A stretch of 64,000 nucleotides of DNA from WJKK01 sp964638225 (GCA_964638225.1 CAZWYL010000003.1:1-64000); one strand, 5' to 3'. Shown: positions 41,204 to 50,311, counted from the first letter of the stretch. Notes: generated from the sequence alone by a model not told the origin. A program made the numbers and translations.

Positions 41204-42101
41204 ATTTTGGTAGTTGCTCCTTTAAATAGCGGCTTAATTTGGGAGCTAGATCTTTTCTTTCCATGGCAAATCTAAAAGTGGCTTTAAGGTAGCGCAGCGG
41301 ATCGCCGGTAGTGAGCCATTCTCCTTCTATAGGCGGGGCAATGACTGTGTTTCCTGCGTCAACAAGATTGTTCAAAATATCTGCGACCCACAACTCTCCA
41401 TCTTTGCCTGTATCTGACTCTATAGCTGCATTTATTACCTCATAAGAAAAAACAAATCTTCCGAATTGCGCCATATTTGAAGGTGCCTCTTCTGAAGGAA
41501 GTTTTTCGTGGATATGTTTTACTTCATATTTGTAAGAGGTGTTGTTTTTGTACTCTACTGACCCGTATCTGCTGATTTCTTCCTGGGGAACTTCCTGAAC
41601 TGCTAGGGTGGCAGTAGCGCCATGAGTAAGGTGTTGATCTATAAGTTGTTTCGCAACTGGTTTTCCGTTGCTAGTTAGGGTTAGATCATCTCCAAACATA
41701 TAAACAAAGGATTCATTGTCATCAATTAAATTTTTAACGCAAAGCAGGGGAGTGCCGTTCCCGTAGGGAAGATCTTTCTTCTGCCGAACGTAAATAAAAT
41801 TTGCCATATTTGCTACTTCTTGGATCTTTTCCAGACGCTCATACTTTCCAGTTTCTTCCAATTTATGTTCTAGTTCTAAATTATTATCAAAATAGTCTTC
41901 CATGATGTGTTGTCCGAAACGGGTAACGAGGATTATATCTTTAATTCCCGATTTGACAGCTTCCTCCACTAATTCGTGAATTATGGGGCGATCTATGATA
42001 GGAAGCATTTCCTTTGGTTGGGTTTTCGTTGCGGGAAGGAAGCGTGTGCCATAACCTGCTACTGCAATTACCGCCTTTGTTATTTGAGTGTGATTTTTCA
42101 T
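41193..42101 (-). CDS. galU: UTP-glucose-1-phosphate uridylyltransferase
   Basis: Makes UDP-glucose from UTP and glucose-1-phosphate. The 302-residue protein has the nucleotidyltransferase loop VIAVAGYGTRFLPATKTQPK, EMLPIIDRPIIHELVEEAV, FVYMFGDDLT with the metal Asp, and LWVADILNNL, all typical of GalU. An extended -10 box TGCTATAAT lies 9 nt before the ATG. The product would feed the surface glycan genes nearby, and the phosphohexomutase at 56415 could supply its substrate. Confidence 0.94.
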   Translation of the reverse strand: MKNHTQITKAVIAVAGYGTRFLPATKTQPKEMLPIIDRPIIHELVEEAVKSGIKDIILVTRFGQHIMEDYFDNNLELEHKLEETGKYERLEKIQEVANMANFIYVRQKKDLPYGNGTPLLCVKNLIDDNESFVYMFGDDLTLTSNGKPVAKQLIDQHLTHGATATLAVQEVPQEEISRYGSVEYKNNTSYKYEVKHIHEKLPSEEAPSNMAQFGRFVFSYEVINAAIESDTGKDGELWVADILNNLVDAGNTVIAPPIEGEWLTTGDPLRYLKATFRFAMERKDLAPKLSRYLKEQLPKYEQ

Positions 42102-42213
42102 AGCCTTGGTATTATAGCATTTTTCAAGTGTAGTTAGATTGTTATTGTATTTTTCTAGCTAGGGGTGAAGGCAATGTCTGTTTAGATAACTCAGCTTTTT
42201 TAGAAAATTTAAC

Positions 42214-42289
42214 TGGAGCCGATGGTCGGGGTTGAACCGACGACCTATCCCTTACGAAGGGATTGCTCTACCAACTGAGCTACATCGGC
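42214..42289 (-). tRNA. tRNA-Thr (anticodon CGT)
   Basis: On the minus strand the acceptor GCCGATG pairs with CATCGGC. The anticodon stem ATCCC/GGGAT encloses TTCGTAA (anticodon CGT). The T arm is GTCGG-TTCAACC-CCGAC. The 3' TCCA is encoded. It decodes ACG. It lies 11 nt past the murA stop and so may be cut from the murA transcript. Confidence 0.95.
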
Positions 42290-42299
42290 ACGAAATTCT

Positions 42300-43598
42300 T
42301 TAATTGAGTTTTTCAATTTTAGCCCCAAGACTTCTGAGGTTTTCAAAGAAATTGGGATGAGCTCTATATATTGTATCAATATTTGATAATTTAGTTTTAC
42401 CGGGAGCTGCCATAGCAGTCATTGTAAGCGCAACTGTTGCCCTAATTATATAAGGACAATCAATTTCCCCACCAGAATGGAGTCTACAGGGTCCCAAAAC
42501 GATTATTCTATGAGGGTCGCTCATTTCAATTTTTGCTCCAAACTTCAATAATTCCTGTACCCAAAATAGCCCGCCTTCATAAACTTTATTCCAAAAGCGC
42601 GTGGGTCCCTTTGTTTTAAGGGATAAGGATATCATAAGAGGAAGTAAATCCGCAGGGAAATAAGGCCAGGGCGCTGCTTGGATACGCGGTATGAAATTTT
42701 CAGTAAAAGATTTTTGTGGTTCAAAAGATTGGTCTTTTTCGACTATTGCGGTTGTTCCTTCGTAGTCAATTTTTACGCCTAGCTTTTCAAATTCTTTTAT
42801 AATTAATGGAAAATGTTTCGGTTCGGCATTTTTAACTTCTATCCTACCGCCTGTCATTGCACCCAATGCGAGAAAGGTTGTAATTTCATGATGGTCTGAA
42901 GATATTACAAATTCTGTTCCATGTAGATTTTTTACGCCCTGGATTTTTAGCTTGCTTGATCCTATACCTGAGATATTAGCTCCCATCCTATTTAGTAGAT
43001 TACATAAATCCTGTACATGCGGCTCTGCGGCTGCATTATTAATAACAGTAGTACCTTCCGCTAGGACTGCTGCCATTATAATATTTTCTGTTGCAGTTAC
43101 GCTTGCATAATCGGGCCACAAATTTGCTGCTTTATAACTATTTTGTAATGATAGGCTTAAAGTTGAGTTATGCTTTTCAATTCTAGCTCCTAAATCTTTA
43201 AGCAACGAAATATGTTGGTCGATTTCTCTAATTCCCAAAGTACAGCCTCCTATCTCTGTATCAATAGTTATTTTTTTAAATCTAGAAAGGATGGGTGATA
43301 TAAGTAATAGAGAAGCTCGCATACCAAGAGGGAGGCTTTGTTTATCGCCCTTTAGGCATAGATTTTTATTGTTTAATGAAATGGTATTTTTTTCTTTATC
43401 CCATTCGATCTTTGAACCCAGACTCTCCAGTAGTTCCACAATTTTTCTAACATCTAAAAGTTCCGGAACGTTTTTTAAAGTTACTGTTTCTTTGGTTAAT
43501 ATGCTGGCACAAAGAGCGGGTAATACTGAATTTTTGTTTCCCGAAGGAGTTATTGTTCCGTCTAGAGGTATGCCCCCAGTTATTTCGATCGTTTTCAT
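42300..43598 (-). CDS. murA: UDP-N-acetylglucosamine 1-carboxyvinyltransferase
   Basis: First committed enzyme of peptidoglycan synthesis, which transfers enolpyruvyl from PEP to UDP-GlcNAc. The 432 residues include the start GGIPLDGTITPSGNKNSVLP with the Lys-Asn pair, and the catalytic loop EIGGCTLGIREIDQHI with Cys, the target of fosfomycin in most bacteria. The Arg/Asp-containing end ATVALTMTAMAAPGKTKL follows. It is the likely true MurA. The paralogue at 24461-25756 lacks these residues. A near-ideal leaderless promoter precedes it, and it is flanked by tRNA-Gly upstream and tRNA-Thr downstream on the same strand. Confidence 0.93.
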   Translation of the reverse strand: MKTIEITGGIPLDGTITPSGNKNSVLPALCASILTKETVTLKNVPELLDVRKIVELLESLGSKIEWDKEKNTISLNNKNLCLKGDKQSLPLGMRASLLLISPILSRFKKITIDTEIGGCTLGIREIDQHISLLKDLGARIEKHNSTLSLSLQNSYKAANLWPDYASVTATENIIMAAVLAEGTTVINNAAAEPHVQDLCNLLNRMGANISGIGSSKLKIQGVKNLHGTEFVISSDHHEITTFLALGAMTGGRIEVKNAEPKHFPLIIKEFEKLGVKIDYEGTTAIVEKDQSFEPQKSFTENFIPRIQAAPWPYFPADLLPLMISLSLKTKGPTRFWNKVYEGGLFWVQELLKFGAKIEMSDPHRIIVLGPCRLHSGGEIDCPYIIRATVALTMTAMAAPGKTKLSNIDTIYRAHPNFFENLRSLGAKIEKLN

Positions 43599-43604
43599 TA
43601 TCTG

Positions 43605-43633
43605 ATTATAGGATGTATTACCAGTTAGTTCAA
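43605..43633 (-). promoter_or_regulatory. Leaderless promoter of murA
   Basis: On the minus strand TTGAAC (43633-43628), exactly 17 nt, then TATAAT (43610-43605), and 6 nt to the ATG at 43598. It is the best consensus promoter in the window and leaves no space for a ribosome binding site. Confidence 0.7.
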
Positions 43634-43649
43634 AACTTAAATCTGAGCT

Positions 43650-43725
43650 TGGAGCGGGCGACGGGACTCGAACCCGCGACCTTCTCCTTGGGAAGGAGAC
43701 GCTCTACCAACTGAGCCACGCCCGC
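43650..43725 (-). tRNA. tRNA-Gly (anticodon CCC)
   Basis: Minus-strand cloverleaf: acceptor GCGGGCG with CGCCCGC, and anticodon stem TCTCC/GGAGA around TTCCCAA (anticodon CCC). The T arm is GCGGG-TTCGAGT-CCCGT with an outer G-T pair. The TCCA end is encoded. It decodes GGG. Confidence 0.95.
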
Positions 43726-43763
43726 AGGATACCTTCTAATTATAAATAATTTGCACAAATAAC

Positions 43764-43787
43764 AAAACCCCGACGATTCGGGGTTTT
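43764..43787. terminator. Bidirectional intrinsic terminator
   Basis: Perfect 10-bp inverted repeat AAAACCCCGA-CGAT-TCGGGGTTTT with A and T tracts built into the stem ends. It lies after the LysM gene (minus strand) and before tRNA-Gly, so it most likely ends the LysM transcript. Confidence 0.85.
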
Positions 43788-43866
43788 ATTAATATTGAGA
43801 GTGCAGGCAATAACTACACTCTTTAAATTTATAACAAAAAATATTCATTTTTTTATTGAGCAGCTT

Positions 43867-44364
43867 TTAGGCAGGTATAGTTATGGTTTGACCTGCGTAT
43901 ATCAGAGCTTGCTGTCCATTAGGTAAATAATCAACACTTCCGCTATTTGCGTCCCTAATTCTTGTCCACATGGCACCGTCTCCGTAAACAGCTTCGGCTA
44001 TCTCCCAAAGTGTATCTCCTTCTTGTACAGTATAATCTCCTGCTTCTACATCACCTTCTTGATAATCATTTGCAGTCCAAGTTGTAGTTGTAGTACCGGC
44101 TACGTCTCCGGTGTCCTCTACCTGGGCTTCATCATTATTATCGATAATCTCTTCTTCAACATCTTCCTCTTCAGTTGTACTTGCTGATAAGGTTTCCTTA
44201 AGTTTTTCTAGACTTAATCTGCTTTCTTGATTGCCGTCGGAGTCTCTATTTCCTTCGGTTTTGAAGTAGTTGTAGGTAGCAAATACTAGGCCGAGAATGA
44301 AAATCCCGCCTATAATGAATGCTAACGTATCGTTTTTACTTTCTGTTGTATGGTTTTCTGGCAT
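43867..44364 (-). CDS. Membrane-anchored LysM domain protein
   Basis: A 165-residue protein with a cytoplasmic tail of about 13 residues, a membrane helix (about 14-32), an acidic Thr-rich linker (about 60-110) and a C-terminal LysM domain. The LysM begins DYTVQEGDTLWEIAEAVYGD and ends IYAGQTITIPA. LysM binds GlcNAc-containing glycans such as peptidoglycan. The protein would span from membrane to wall. A G-rich ribosome binding site (AAGGGGGTG) stands about 11 nt before the ATG, and a strong terminator follows the gene, so it is monocistronic. Confidence 0.9.
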   Translation of the reverse strand: MPENHTTESKNDTLAFIIGGIFILGLVFATYNYFKTEGNRDSDGNQESRLSLEKLKETLSASTTEEEDVEEEIIDNNDEAQVEDTGDVAGTTTTTWTANDYQEGDVEAGDYTVQEGDTLWEIAEAVYGDGAMWTRIRDANSGSVDYLPNGQQALIYAGQTITIPA

Positions 44365-44422
44365 CTATTGGTGCACCCCCTTTATTATTAAATTTTTATT
44401 GTGGGCAGAATTATTAGAATTT

Positions 44423-44499
44423 TGGCGGGATCGACGGGACTCGAACCCGCGGCCTCTTCCGTGACAGGGAAGCGCTCTAACCAACTGAGCTACGACCCC
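44423..44499 (-). tRNA. tRNA-Asp (anticodon GTC)
   Basis: Minus strand: acceptor GGGGTCG pairs with CGATCCC (one G-T pair). The anticodon stem CTTCC/GGAAG encloses CTGTCAC (anticodon GTC). The T arm is GCGGG-TTCGAGT-CCCGT. Discriminator G and CCA are encoded. It decodes GAC and GAU. Confidence 0.95.
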
Positions 44500-44627
44500 C
44501 CGCTCCAGATAGTGTTATGTTATGAGATTTTATGGGGAAAGTCAATTGTGAAACCGGTTATTACCCGCTGAATTATTAATCGATGGATTAAAAAACAATA
44601 AAAGTACGTTATCATAGATATAACACT

Positions 44628-46546
44628 ATGTCTGGAAAAACGCCTAAAAAAAGAATGACAAACCAAGAAGTTGTAGATGTTCTAAAAGAAGCATTGGCGG
44701 CGATGCAAGTTAAAGAATTAAACCGTTTCCGCATTAGAGCCTATCAGAATGCTATACAAGCAATAGAGACTTCCACTTTCTCTGTTTACGATCTTTGGAA
44801 GTCTGGGAGAGTACATGAAATTCCCGGCGTTGGTTCAAGCTTATCCCAGCACATAAACGATCTATTTGAGAAAGGAAAAGTACCTGAGTTTGAAAACTTA
44901 CGAAAAGATCTTCCGAATGGAATGTTCGAATTAATAGGCATTCAAGGAATTGGTCCTAAAAGAGCATTTAAATTGGCCTCCGCCTTTGATCTGAATGACA
45001 GAGAATCAGCCTTAGAAGAAGTAATGGAGGCTGCTGAAGAAGGTAAAATCCGCGACCTCTCGGGTTTTGGGGAGAAAACAGAACAGCAAATTTTGGAGGC
45101 TATCTCGGAATTAAAAAAGACAAAAAATGAGAAACCGCGCTTATTATGGGTGCAAGCAGATAAAATTGTTCAGCGGGTATACAAGTATATGCAAAAAATG
45201 GATGAAGTTTTAGAAATCAAAGCTCTAGGCTCATATAGGCGGAGAAAAGAGACTGTTGGTGATGTAGACTTTGCAGTTTCGACAGAAGCAGAAGAGAAAG
45301 TGATGGAATATATTTTAGATTTTCCCGAGATAGTAGAGGTTTTAGTAGAGGGAGATAAAAAGGCCAGTGTAGTTATTGGAAACGATTTCCAGCTAGATTT
45401 TAGAGTAGTGTCCCCAAAGCAGTATGGATCAATGGTGCAATATTTTACTGGATCTAAGTATCATAATATTTCTTTGCGTACTTACTCTCTGGAGGAGGGT
45501 TTTTCTGTATCTGAATACGGGATTAAGGATCTTAAAACAAAAAAATTGCATGAGTTTTCTAATGAGCCGGATTTTTATGATTTCCTGGATTTGCAATTAA
45601 TTCCACCTGAAATTCGTCAAGGTAAAGAAGAAGTTGAATTGGCCTCAAAAAATGAGCTTCCTAATTTAATAAAGCGGTCTGATATAAAAGGTGATTTGCA
45701 TATGCACACTGATTTATCGGATGGGGTTAATACCTTGGAGCAGATGGTAGAAGCTTGTAGAGATCTTGGATATGAGTATATGGGGACTGCAGACCATGCC
45801 CCAAGTGTGGACAGCAGAGGTTATGCCAGTGTAGAAAAAATAATTAATAAGAAGCGTAAGGAATACGATGAGGTTAACGAGAAATATCCGGATATCGAGG
45901 TCTTATATGGCTATGAAGTAAATTTATTGGCGGATGCAACAATCTCTCTTCCTGATAAATTTTTGGAAAAACTTGACTTTGTAATTGTGGGTTTGCATAC
46001 AGCTTTTGATCAAGAGCGAGGTAAAATAATGAAGCGTTATATGGCGGCAATTGAGAATCCCTTGGTAGATATTATTGCTCATCCAACTGCCCGCCTAATT
46101 AATAGTAGAGAAGGGGTTGATCTAAATTGGATGGAACTTTTTGAGGCTATAAAGGAGCGAGATAAAATTTTGGAGATTAACTCCTTTCCTGACAGGTTGG
46201 ATCTCCCGTACGACTTAGTTACGGAGGCTAAAAATAAAGGAATAAAATTGATTATAAATACAGATTCTCATGCAACAAGTGCTTTANNNNNNNNNNNNNN
46301 NNNNNNNNNNNNNNNNNNNNNNNNNNNNNNNNNNNNNNNNNNNNNNNNNNNNNNNNNNNNNNNNNNNNNNNNNNNNNNNNNNNNNNAAATAAAGGAATAA
46401 AATTGATTATAAATACAGATTCTCATGCAACAAGTGCTTTAGAATATATGGAATTTGGTGTTTCGGTTGCCCGTAGAGGTTGGTGTGAGGCTAAAGACAT
46501 ACTAAATACACTTCCAAAGGAAGAGTTTAGAAAAATAGTAGGATAA
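44628..46546 (+). CDS. polX: DNA polymerase X family protein (Pol beta-like with PHP domain), crossed by an assembly gap
   Basis: Bacterial PolX repairs short gaps in base excision repair. N-terminal HhH elements are present (IPGVGSSLSQHI, GIQGIGPKRAF, LSGFGEKTEQQI). The polymerase palm has LGSYRRRKETVGDVDFAV with the GS and DxD motifs. The PHP phosphoesterase domain begins DLHMHTDLSDGVNTLEQM and includes GTADHAPSVDSRG. A run of 100 N (46287-46386) cuts the frame near the end. The 55 nt before and after the run are identical, so joining them gives an uninterrupted C-terminus (HATSALEYMEFGVSVARRGW onward) and a TAA at 46544-46546. The gene is therefore intact. A TATAAC or TAGATA box lies just before the ATG. 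Confidence 0.9.
46232..46441. repeat. 55-nt duplicated flank around a false 100-N gap
   Basis: Positions 46232-46286 and 46387-46441 are the same 55 nt, and the 100 N between them fill no real space. This is an unmerged overlap of two contigs, not a biological repeat. Collapsing one copy restores the polX reading frame. Confidence 0.9.
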
Positions 46547-46610
46547 AAGTTCCCCCAAAGTGTATAATGGGTTTAGTAATTTTTTATTTGAAATTTAAAA
46601 GGAGGAAAAA

Positions 46611-47162
46611 ATGATAGGAATTTATATATTAATAGGTATTTTGCTTATTTCCGCAATGTTTCTTGTTGGAATTTATAACAAGCTCGCAAAGCTAAAAGTT
46701 CGTATAGAGGAGGCATGGAGCCAGATTGATGTACAACTCAAAAGGCGTGCGGATTTGATCCCTAACCTAGTAGAAACCGTTAAAGGATACGCTTCTCATG
46801 AAAAGGAAGTATTTCAGAGAGTAACCGAAGCTAGATCAGCTTTAATGAACGCTTCAAATCCTAAGGAAGCCGGTCTTGCAGACCAACAACTTCAAGGGGC
46901 CTTGAAATCCCTTTTTGCCGTGGCAGAAGCTTATCCAGAATTGAAAGCTCAGGAAGGTTTTATCAATCTTCAAAAAGAACTTTCGGACACAGAAGATAAG
47001 GTTGCCTATTCCAGACAATTTTACAACTCAGTAGTTCGTGATTTTAACTCTATGCTGGCAGTTTTTCCAACTAATATAGTGGGAAATATGCTTGGTTATT
47101 CTAAGCACGAGTTCTTTGAGGCTAGTGAGGAAGACCGAGAGAGTGTTGAAGTCAGCTTCTAG
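46611..47162 (+). CDS. lemA: LemA family protein
   Basis: A 183-residue protein with an N-terminal membrane helix (about 2-20). The LemA coiled-coil bundle follows: RIEEAWSQIDVQLKRRADLI, PNLVETVKGYASHEKEVF, AYSRQFYNSVVRDFNSML and the end FPTNIVGNMLGY. LemA function is unclear. It is often next to a membrane metalloprotease, as here with htpX 5 nt downstream. A full GGAGG (46601-46605) 5 nt before the ATG and a TATAAT at 46563-46568 show a normal leader here. Confidence 0.95.
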   Translation: MIGIYILIGILLISAMFLVGIYNKLAKLKVRIEEAWSQIDVQLKRRADLIPNLVETVKGYASHEKEVFQRVTEARSALMNASNPKEAGLADQQLQGALKSLFAVAEAYPELKAQEGFINLQKELSDTEDKVAYSRQFYNSVVRDFNSMLAVFPTNIVGNMLGYSKHEFFEASEEDRESVEVSF

Positions 47163-47167
47163 TTTTC

Positions 47168-48070
47168 ATGTCTACGCCTTATAGTCATATAGAAAAGAAT
47201 AAGCGCCAGAGCTACGTGATCATTGCTTGTTTTATAGTGGTAGTTTCTTTTATTGGTTATTTTATGGATCTTTATTACGGCGATGGTGGAATGTTCTTCA
47301 CTGGTTTAGCTTTCTTATTCTCCGGTATTATGGCTTTTTTTAGTTACTACAACTCGGATAAGATTGTTTTAGCAGTTTCCAGGGCTCATAAAGTAACCCA
47401 AGAAGATAATCAGTATCTCCATTCTTTGGTAGAAAATATGTCTATTGCCTCCGGCATACAAAAACCCAGAATTTACATGATAGATGATACAGCCATGAAC
47501 GCCTTTGCAACTGGAAGGAATCCTGAAAATGCTGTTGTTTGTTTCACTTCAGGAATAGTTAATTCTTTGGAGAAACGTGAACTTGAGGGAGTAATTGCTC
47601 ACGAGATGGCTCATATAGGCAACAGAGACATTTTATTTATGTCCATTGTTAGCGTTTTAGTTGGTTCTATTACATTAATTTCAGATTTTTTTACTCGAGG
47701 ACGGTTGTATGGGTCAAGAAGAAGCAGTAAAAGCTCTTCAATGCCTCCGGTATTCTTTTTAATAGGATTGATTTTGGTTTTACTGAGTCCTTTGATAGCG
47801 CAGTTGATCAAACTGGCTTTAGGAAGAAGACGGGAATTTTTAGCTGATTCCACCGCAGCTTTAATAACTAGATATCCTAAGGGATTAGCGGACGCACTTA
47901 GGAAGTTAGGTCAAGACAGGGAAATTCTTGAAGCCGCAAATGGAGCGACAGCCCATCTTTACATTACAAGTCCTTTAAGATCAAGAAGGCATGCAAGAAG
48001 CCGCTTTGCAAAACTATTCAATACTCATCCTCCTGTTGAGGAGAGAATTGCACGTCTTGAGGCAATGTAA
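47168..48070 (+). CDS. htpX: Zinc metalloprotease HtpX
   Basis: M48-family membrane protease for quality control of membrane proteins. The 300 residues have two N-terminal membrane helices (about 18-60) and the zinc motif HExxH in GVIAHEMAHIGNRD. Two more hydrophobic segments follow, then REFLADSTAAL with the third zinc ligand Glu-x-x-x-Asp region, and NTHPPVEERIARL at the end. It is paired with lemA as in many bacteria. Confidence 0.94.
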   Translation: MSTPYSHIEKNKRQSYVIIACFIVVVSFIGYFMDLYYGDGGMFFTGLAFLFSGIMAFFSYYNSDKIVLAVSRAHKVTQEDNQYLHSLVENMSIASGIQKPRIYMIDDTAMNAFATGRNPENAVVCFTSGIVNSLEKRELEGVIAHEMAHIGNRDILFMSIVSVLVGSITLISDFFTRGRLYGSRRSSKSSSMPPVFFLIGLILVLLSPLIAQLIKLALGRRREFLADSTAALITRYPKGLADALRKLGQDREILEAANGATAHLYITSPLRSRRHARSRFAKLFNTHPPVEERIARLEAM

Positions 48071-48122
48071 TTTTGGTATCCGGCTTTTACCCAATGTCCT
48101 CTTCTGTTAATATGTAGAGTAT

Positions 48123-48422
48123 ATGGAGGATCGTATAACAATAAAAGATACAAGCCATGTAGCCAAATTAAGTAACTTGGATCTATCTGATAATGAACTA
48201 GAGAAGTTGACAGATATGTTTTCTGACACCTTGGATTATATTAAAGTGTTAGAGGAATTGGACACTTCAGAGGTTTCCGCGACTTTTCAAGTAACGGGAT
48301 TGAAAAATATTTATCAAGAAGCTGATTTGAATAGAGAATTACTAAGCCAAAGCGAGGCCTTGGAAAATGCCCCTAAAGTTAAAGAGGGAAAATTCAGCAC
48401 GGACGCAGTTTTTGATCGCTAA
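48123..48422 (+). CDS. gatC: Asp-tRNA(Asn)/Glu-tRNA(Gln) amidotransferase subunit C
   Basis: A 99-residue GatC. It starts with a short lead then HVAKLSNLDLSDNELEKLTD, and FSDTLDYIKVLEELDT and a DxxxxS...LENAP-like end follow. GatC stabilises the GatA-GatB complex that amidates misacylated tRNAs. TAATAT 9 nt before the ATG may be its promoter. It heads gatC-gatA-HEPN-like-gatB, all closely spaced. Confidence 0.93.
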   Translation: MEDRITIKDTSHVAKLSNLDLSDNELEKLTDMFSDTLDYIKVLEELDTSEVSATFQVTGLKNIYQEADLNRELLSQSEALENAPKVKEGKFSTDAVFDR

Positions 48423-48428
48423 TTTTTT

Positions 48429-49910
48429 ATGAGTGAATTAAATAAATTAACAATTAAACAGGCATTAGAAGGTATGAAATCCCGGGAGTTCACGAGTCTA
48501 GAAATAACGACATCCTGCCTGGATGAAATTGAAAAAAAAGATCCTAATATTCAAGCCTTCATTTCCGTTACAAAAGAAGAAGCTCTAAAATCTGCTAAAG
48601 AAGCGGATAAATTAATTGATTCCAAAGGTATAGAAGCTTTTCGGGAAAAACCTCTACTGGGTATTCCTTATGCGTCAAAAGATAATTTTTGCACTGAAGG
48701 AATTAAAACTACTGCGGGTTCAAAAGTTTTAGAAGATTTTGTTCCTCCTTATGAATCCACTGTTACTAAAAGGTTGAAAGAATCCGGAGCAGTATTATTG
48801 GGTAAGACAAACATGGATGCTTTTGCTCATGGGGCTTCCACAGAAGAATCAGATTTTTTTACCACTAGAAATCCCTGGGATATTAATAGAGTTCCCGGCG
48901 GTTCTTCAGGGGGTTCTGCTGCAGCTGTAATTTCCGATATGTGCATTTTTGCGATTGGAAGTGAAACTGGAGGAAGCATTAGAGGTCCGGCTTCTTGGTG
49001 TGGGGTAACAGGTTTAAAACCAACTTATGGAAGAGTCAGCCGATACGGTGTAATTGCTATGGCTTCTTCTACAGATTCTCCGGGACCATTAACCAAAACC
49101 GCAGCTGACTCCGCATATGTTCTACAGCTACTAGCGGGTAAGGATTCTTTAGATGCAACTACTTCATCAAATCCAGTGCCTAATTATCCCAAGGGGATAA
49201 AGAGAGATCCCAATATCTTCAGAGGTCTAAAAGTAGGGAAACCTCGTTCGTACTTTGAAATAGATCTAGAACCCGCCGTAATAAATGCCGCTGAAGATTT
49301 CCTAGAATTTTTAGAAAACAAAGGAGCTGAAATTATAGACGTTGACCTTCTAGATCCAAAATATTCTATAGCTGTTTATACTATTCTACAAAGATCTGAA
49401 GTTTCCTCTAACTTAGCCAGATTTGATGGAATTAGGTATGGAAACAACAGATACGCATTTGGTTTCGAGGCAAAGAAACGAATGATGTTGGGAGCCTACG
49501 CTCTAAGTGCAGGCTATTACGATGAGTATTATGCCAAAGCACAGAAAGTGCGAACCCTAATTGTGGATGATTTTAATAAAGCTTTTGAAAAAATTGATGT
49601 GTTGGTAGGCCCAACAATGCCGGGAGCGGCTCCTAAATTAGGTGAAAGCAGCAAAAGTCCCATGTTTGGTGAGTTAATGGATGTACTCACAGAACCAAGT
49701 ACTATTGCAGGCCTTTGTGGGATAACATTTCCTGCAGGAAAACCAGATCCTCTTCCAGTTGGAGTCCAAATTATTGGGGATCGCTTTGAAGAAGACAAAA
49801 TTTTAAGTGTGGCAAGTGAATATCAAAAAGAAACAGGTAAATTAACTCTAAAGCACGGTTTTCAAAAATTAAGAAAATTTTCAAAAGAGAAAGGCAAGAA
49901 AGATCAATGA
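48429..49910 (+). CDS. gatA: Asp-tRNA(Asn)/Glu-tRNA(Gln) amidotransferase subunit A
   Basis: The amidase subunit, which releases ammonia from glutamine or asparagine. The 493 residues show the amidase-signature triad region: catalytic Lys in LLGIPYASKDNFCTEG, cis-Ser in RVPGGSSGGSAAAVIS and nucleophile Ser in GSETGGSIRGPASWCGVTG. Its stop overlaps the start of the HEPN-like gene (ATGA). The end is Lys-rich. Confidence 0.96.
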   Translation: MSELNKLTIKQALEGMKSREFTSLEITTSCLDEIEKKDPNIQAFISVTKEEALKSAKEADKLIDSKGIEAFREKPLLGIPYASKDNFCTEGIKTTAGSKVLEDFVPPYESTVTKRLKESGAVLLGKTNMDAFAHGASTEESDFFTTRNPWDINRVPGGSSGGSAAAVISDMCIFAIGSETGGSIRGPASWCGVTGLKPTYGRVSRYGVIAMASSTDSPGPLTKTAADSAYVLQLLAGKDSLDATTSSNPVPNYPKGIKRDPNIFRGLKVGKPRSYFEIDLEPAVINAAEDFLEFLENKGAEIIDVDLLDPKYSIAVYTILQRSEVSSNLARFDGIRYGNNRYAFGFEAKKRMMLGAYALSAGYYDEYYAKAQKVRTLIVDDFNKAFEKIDVLVGPTMPGAAPKLGESSKSPMFGELMDVLTEPSTIAGLCGITFPAGKPDPLPVGVQIIGDRFEEDKILSVASEYQKETGKLTLKHGFQKLRKFSKEKGKKDQ

Positions 49911-50311
49911 GTTTAATCGGGGATCTATTTAGATTTTTATTTGGAAGTGCATTATTGAGTCGCAAGCATGTCTCTCCGCAAGTTTCTCGTAAAATCAAAG
50001 AAAGATGGGAAAATAATGTGAAAGTGGGACTGGAAAGCAGAAAACCAAGCCAATTGAGACAATCTCTCATAATGGCAGATAAGCTCTTGGACGCCGCATT
50101 AAAGGAAGTTTCAGAGGGAGAAAAAATGGGCGAGCGCTTAAAAAATTCAAGAGATTTATTTGAGTGGGAAGTCTACGATAAGCTATGGAAGGCGCACAAA
50201 GTAAGAAACTCATTGGTGCATGATTTGGATTATGAGCCCACTTATTTTGTTCTTGAAGAGGCTATAGACGATCTCAAGACAGGTCTTACAGAACTAGGAG
50301 TATATATATGA
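49907..50311 (+). CDS. HEPN-like small protein inside the gatCAB operon
   Basis: A 134-residue, mostly helical protein I cannot assign to a named family. A conspicuous feature is VRNSLVHDLDYEP near the C-terminus: R100-N101-x-x-x-H105 fits the Rx4-6H active-site motif of HEPN ribonucleases, in which Arg is commonly followed by Asn. The first 15 residues are hydrophobic and aromatic. It overlaps gatA by ATGA and gatB by ATGA, so all three are translated in a coupled way, which ties it to tRNA amidation or to regulation of that operon. It could be an RNase, a tRNA-binding accessory or a degenerate HEPN scaffold. No antitoxin gene is next to it. Confidence 0.6.
   Translation: MSLIGDLFRFLFGSALLSRKHVSPQVSRKIKERWENNVKVGLESRKPSQLRQSLIMADKLLDAALKEVSEGEKMGERLKNSRDLFEWEVYDKLWKAHKVRNSLVHDLDYEPTYFVLEEAIDDLKTGLTELGVYI

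Noticed and set aside
46287..46386. polX as a truncated or broken gene
   Set aside because: The break is made of N with identical 55-nt flanks, and removing the artefact restores the frame and a normal C-terminus.
49907..50311. Toxin-antitoxin pair built on the HEPN-like gene
   Set aside because: There is no MNT nucleotidyltransferase or other antitoxin gene beside it, and it is tightly coupled to gatA and gatB instead.
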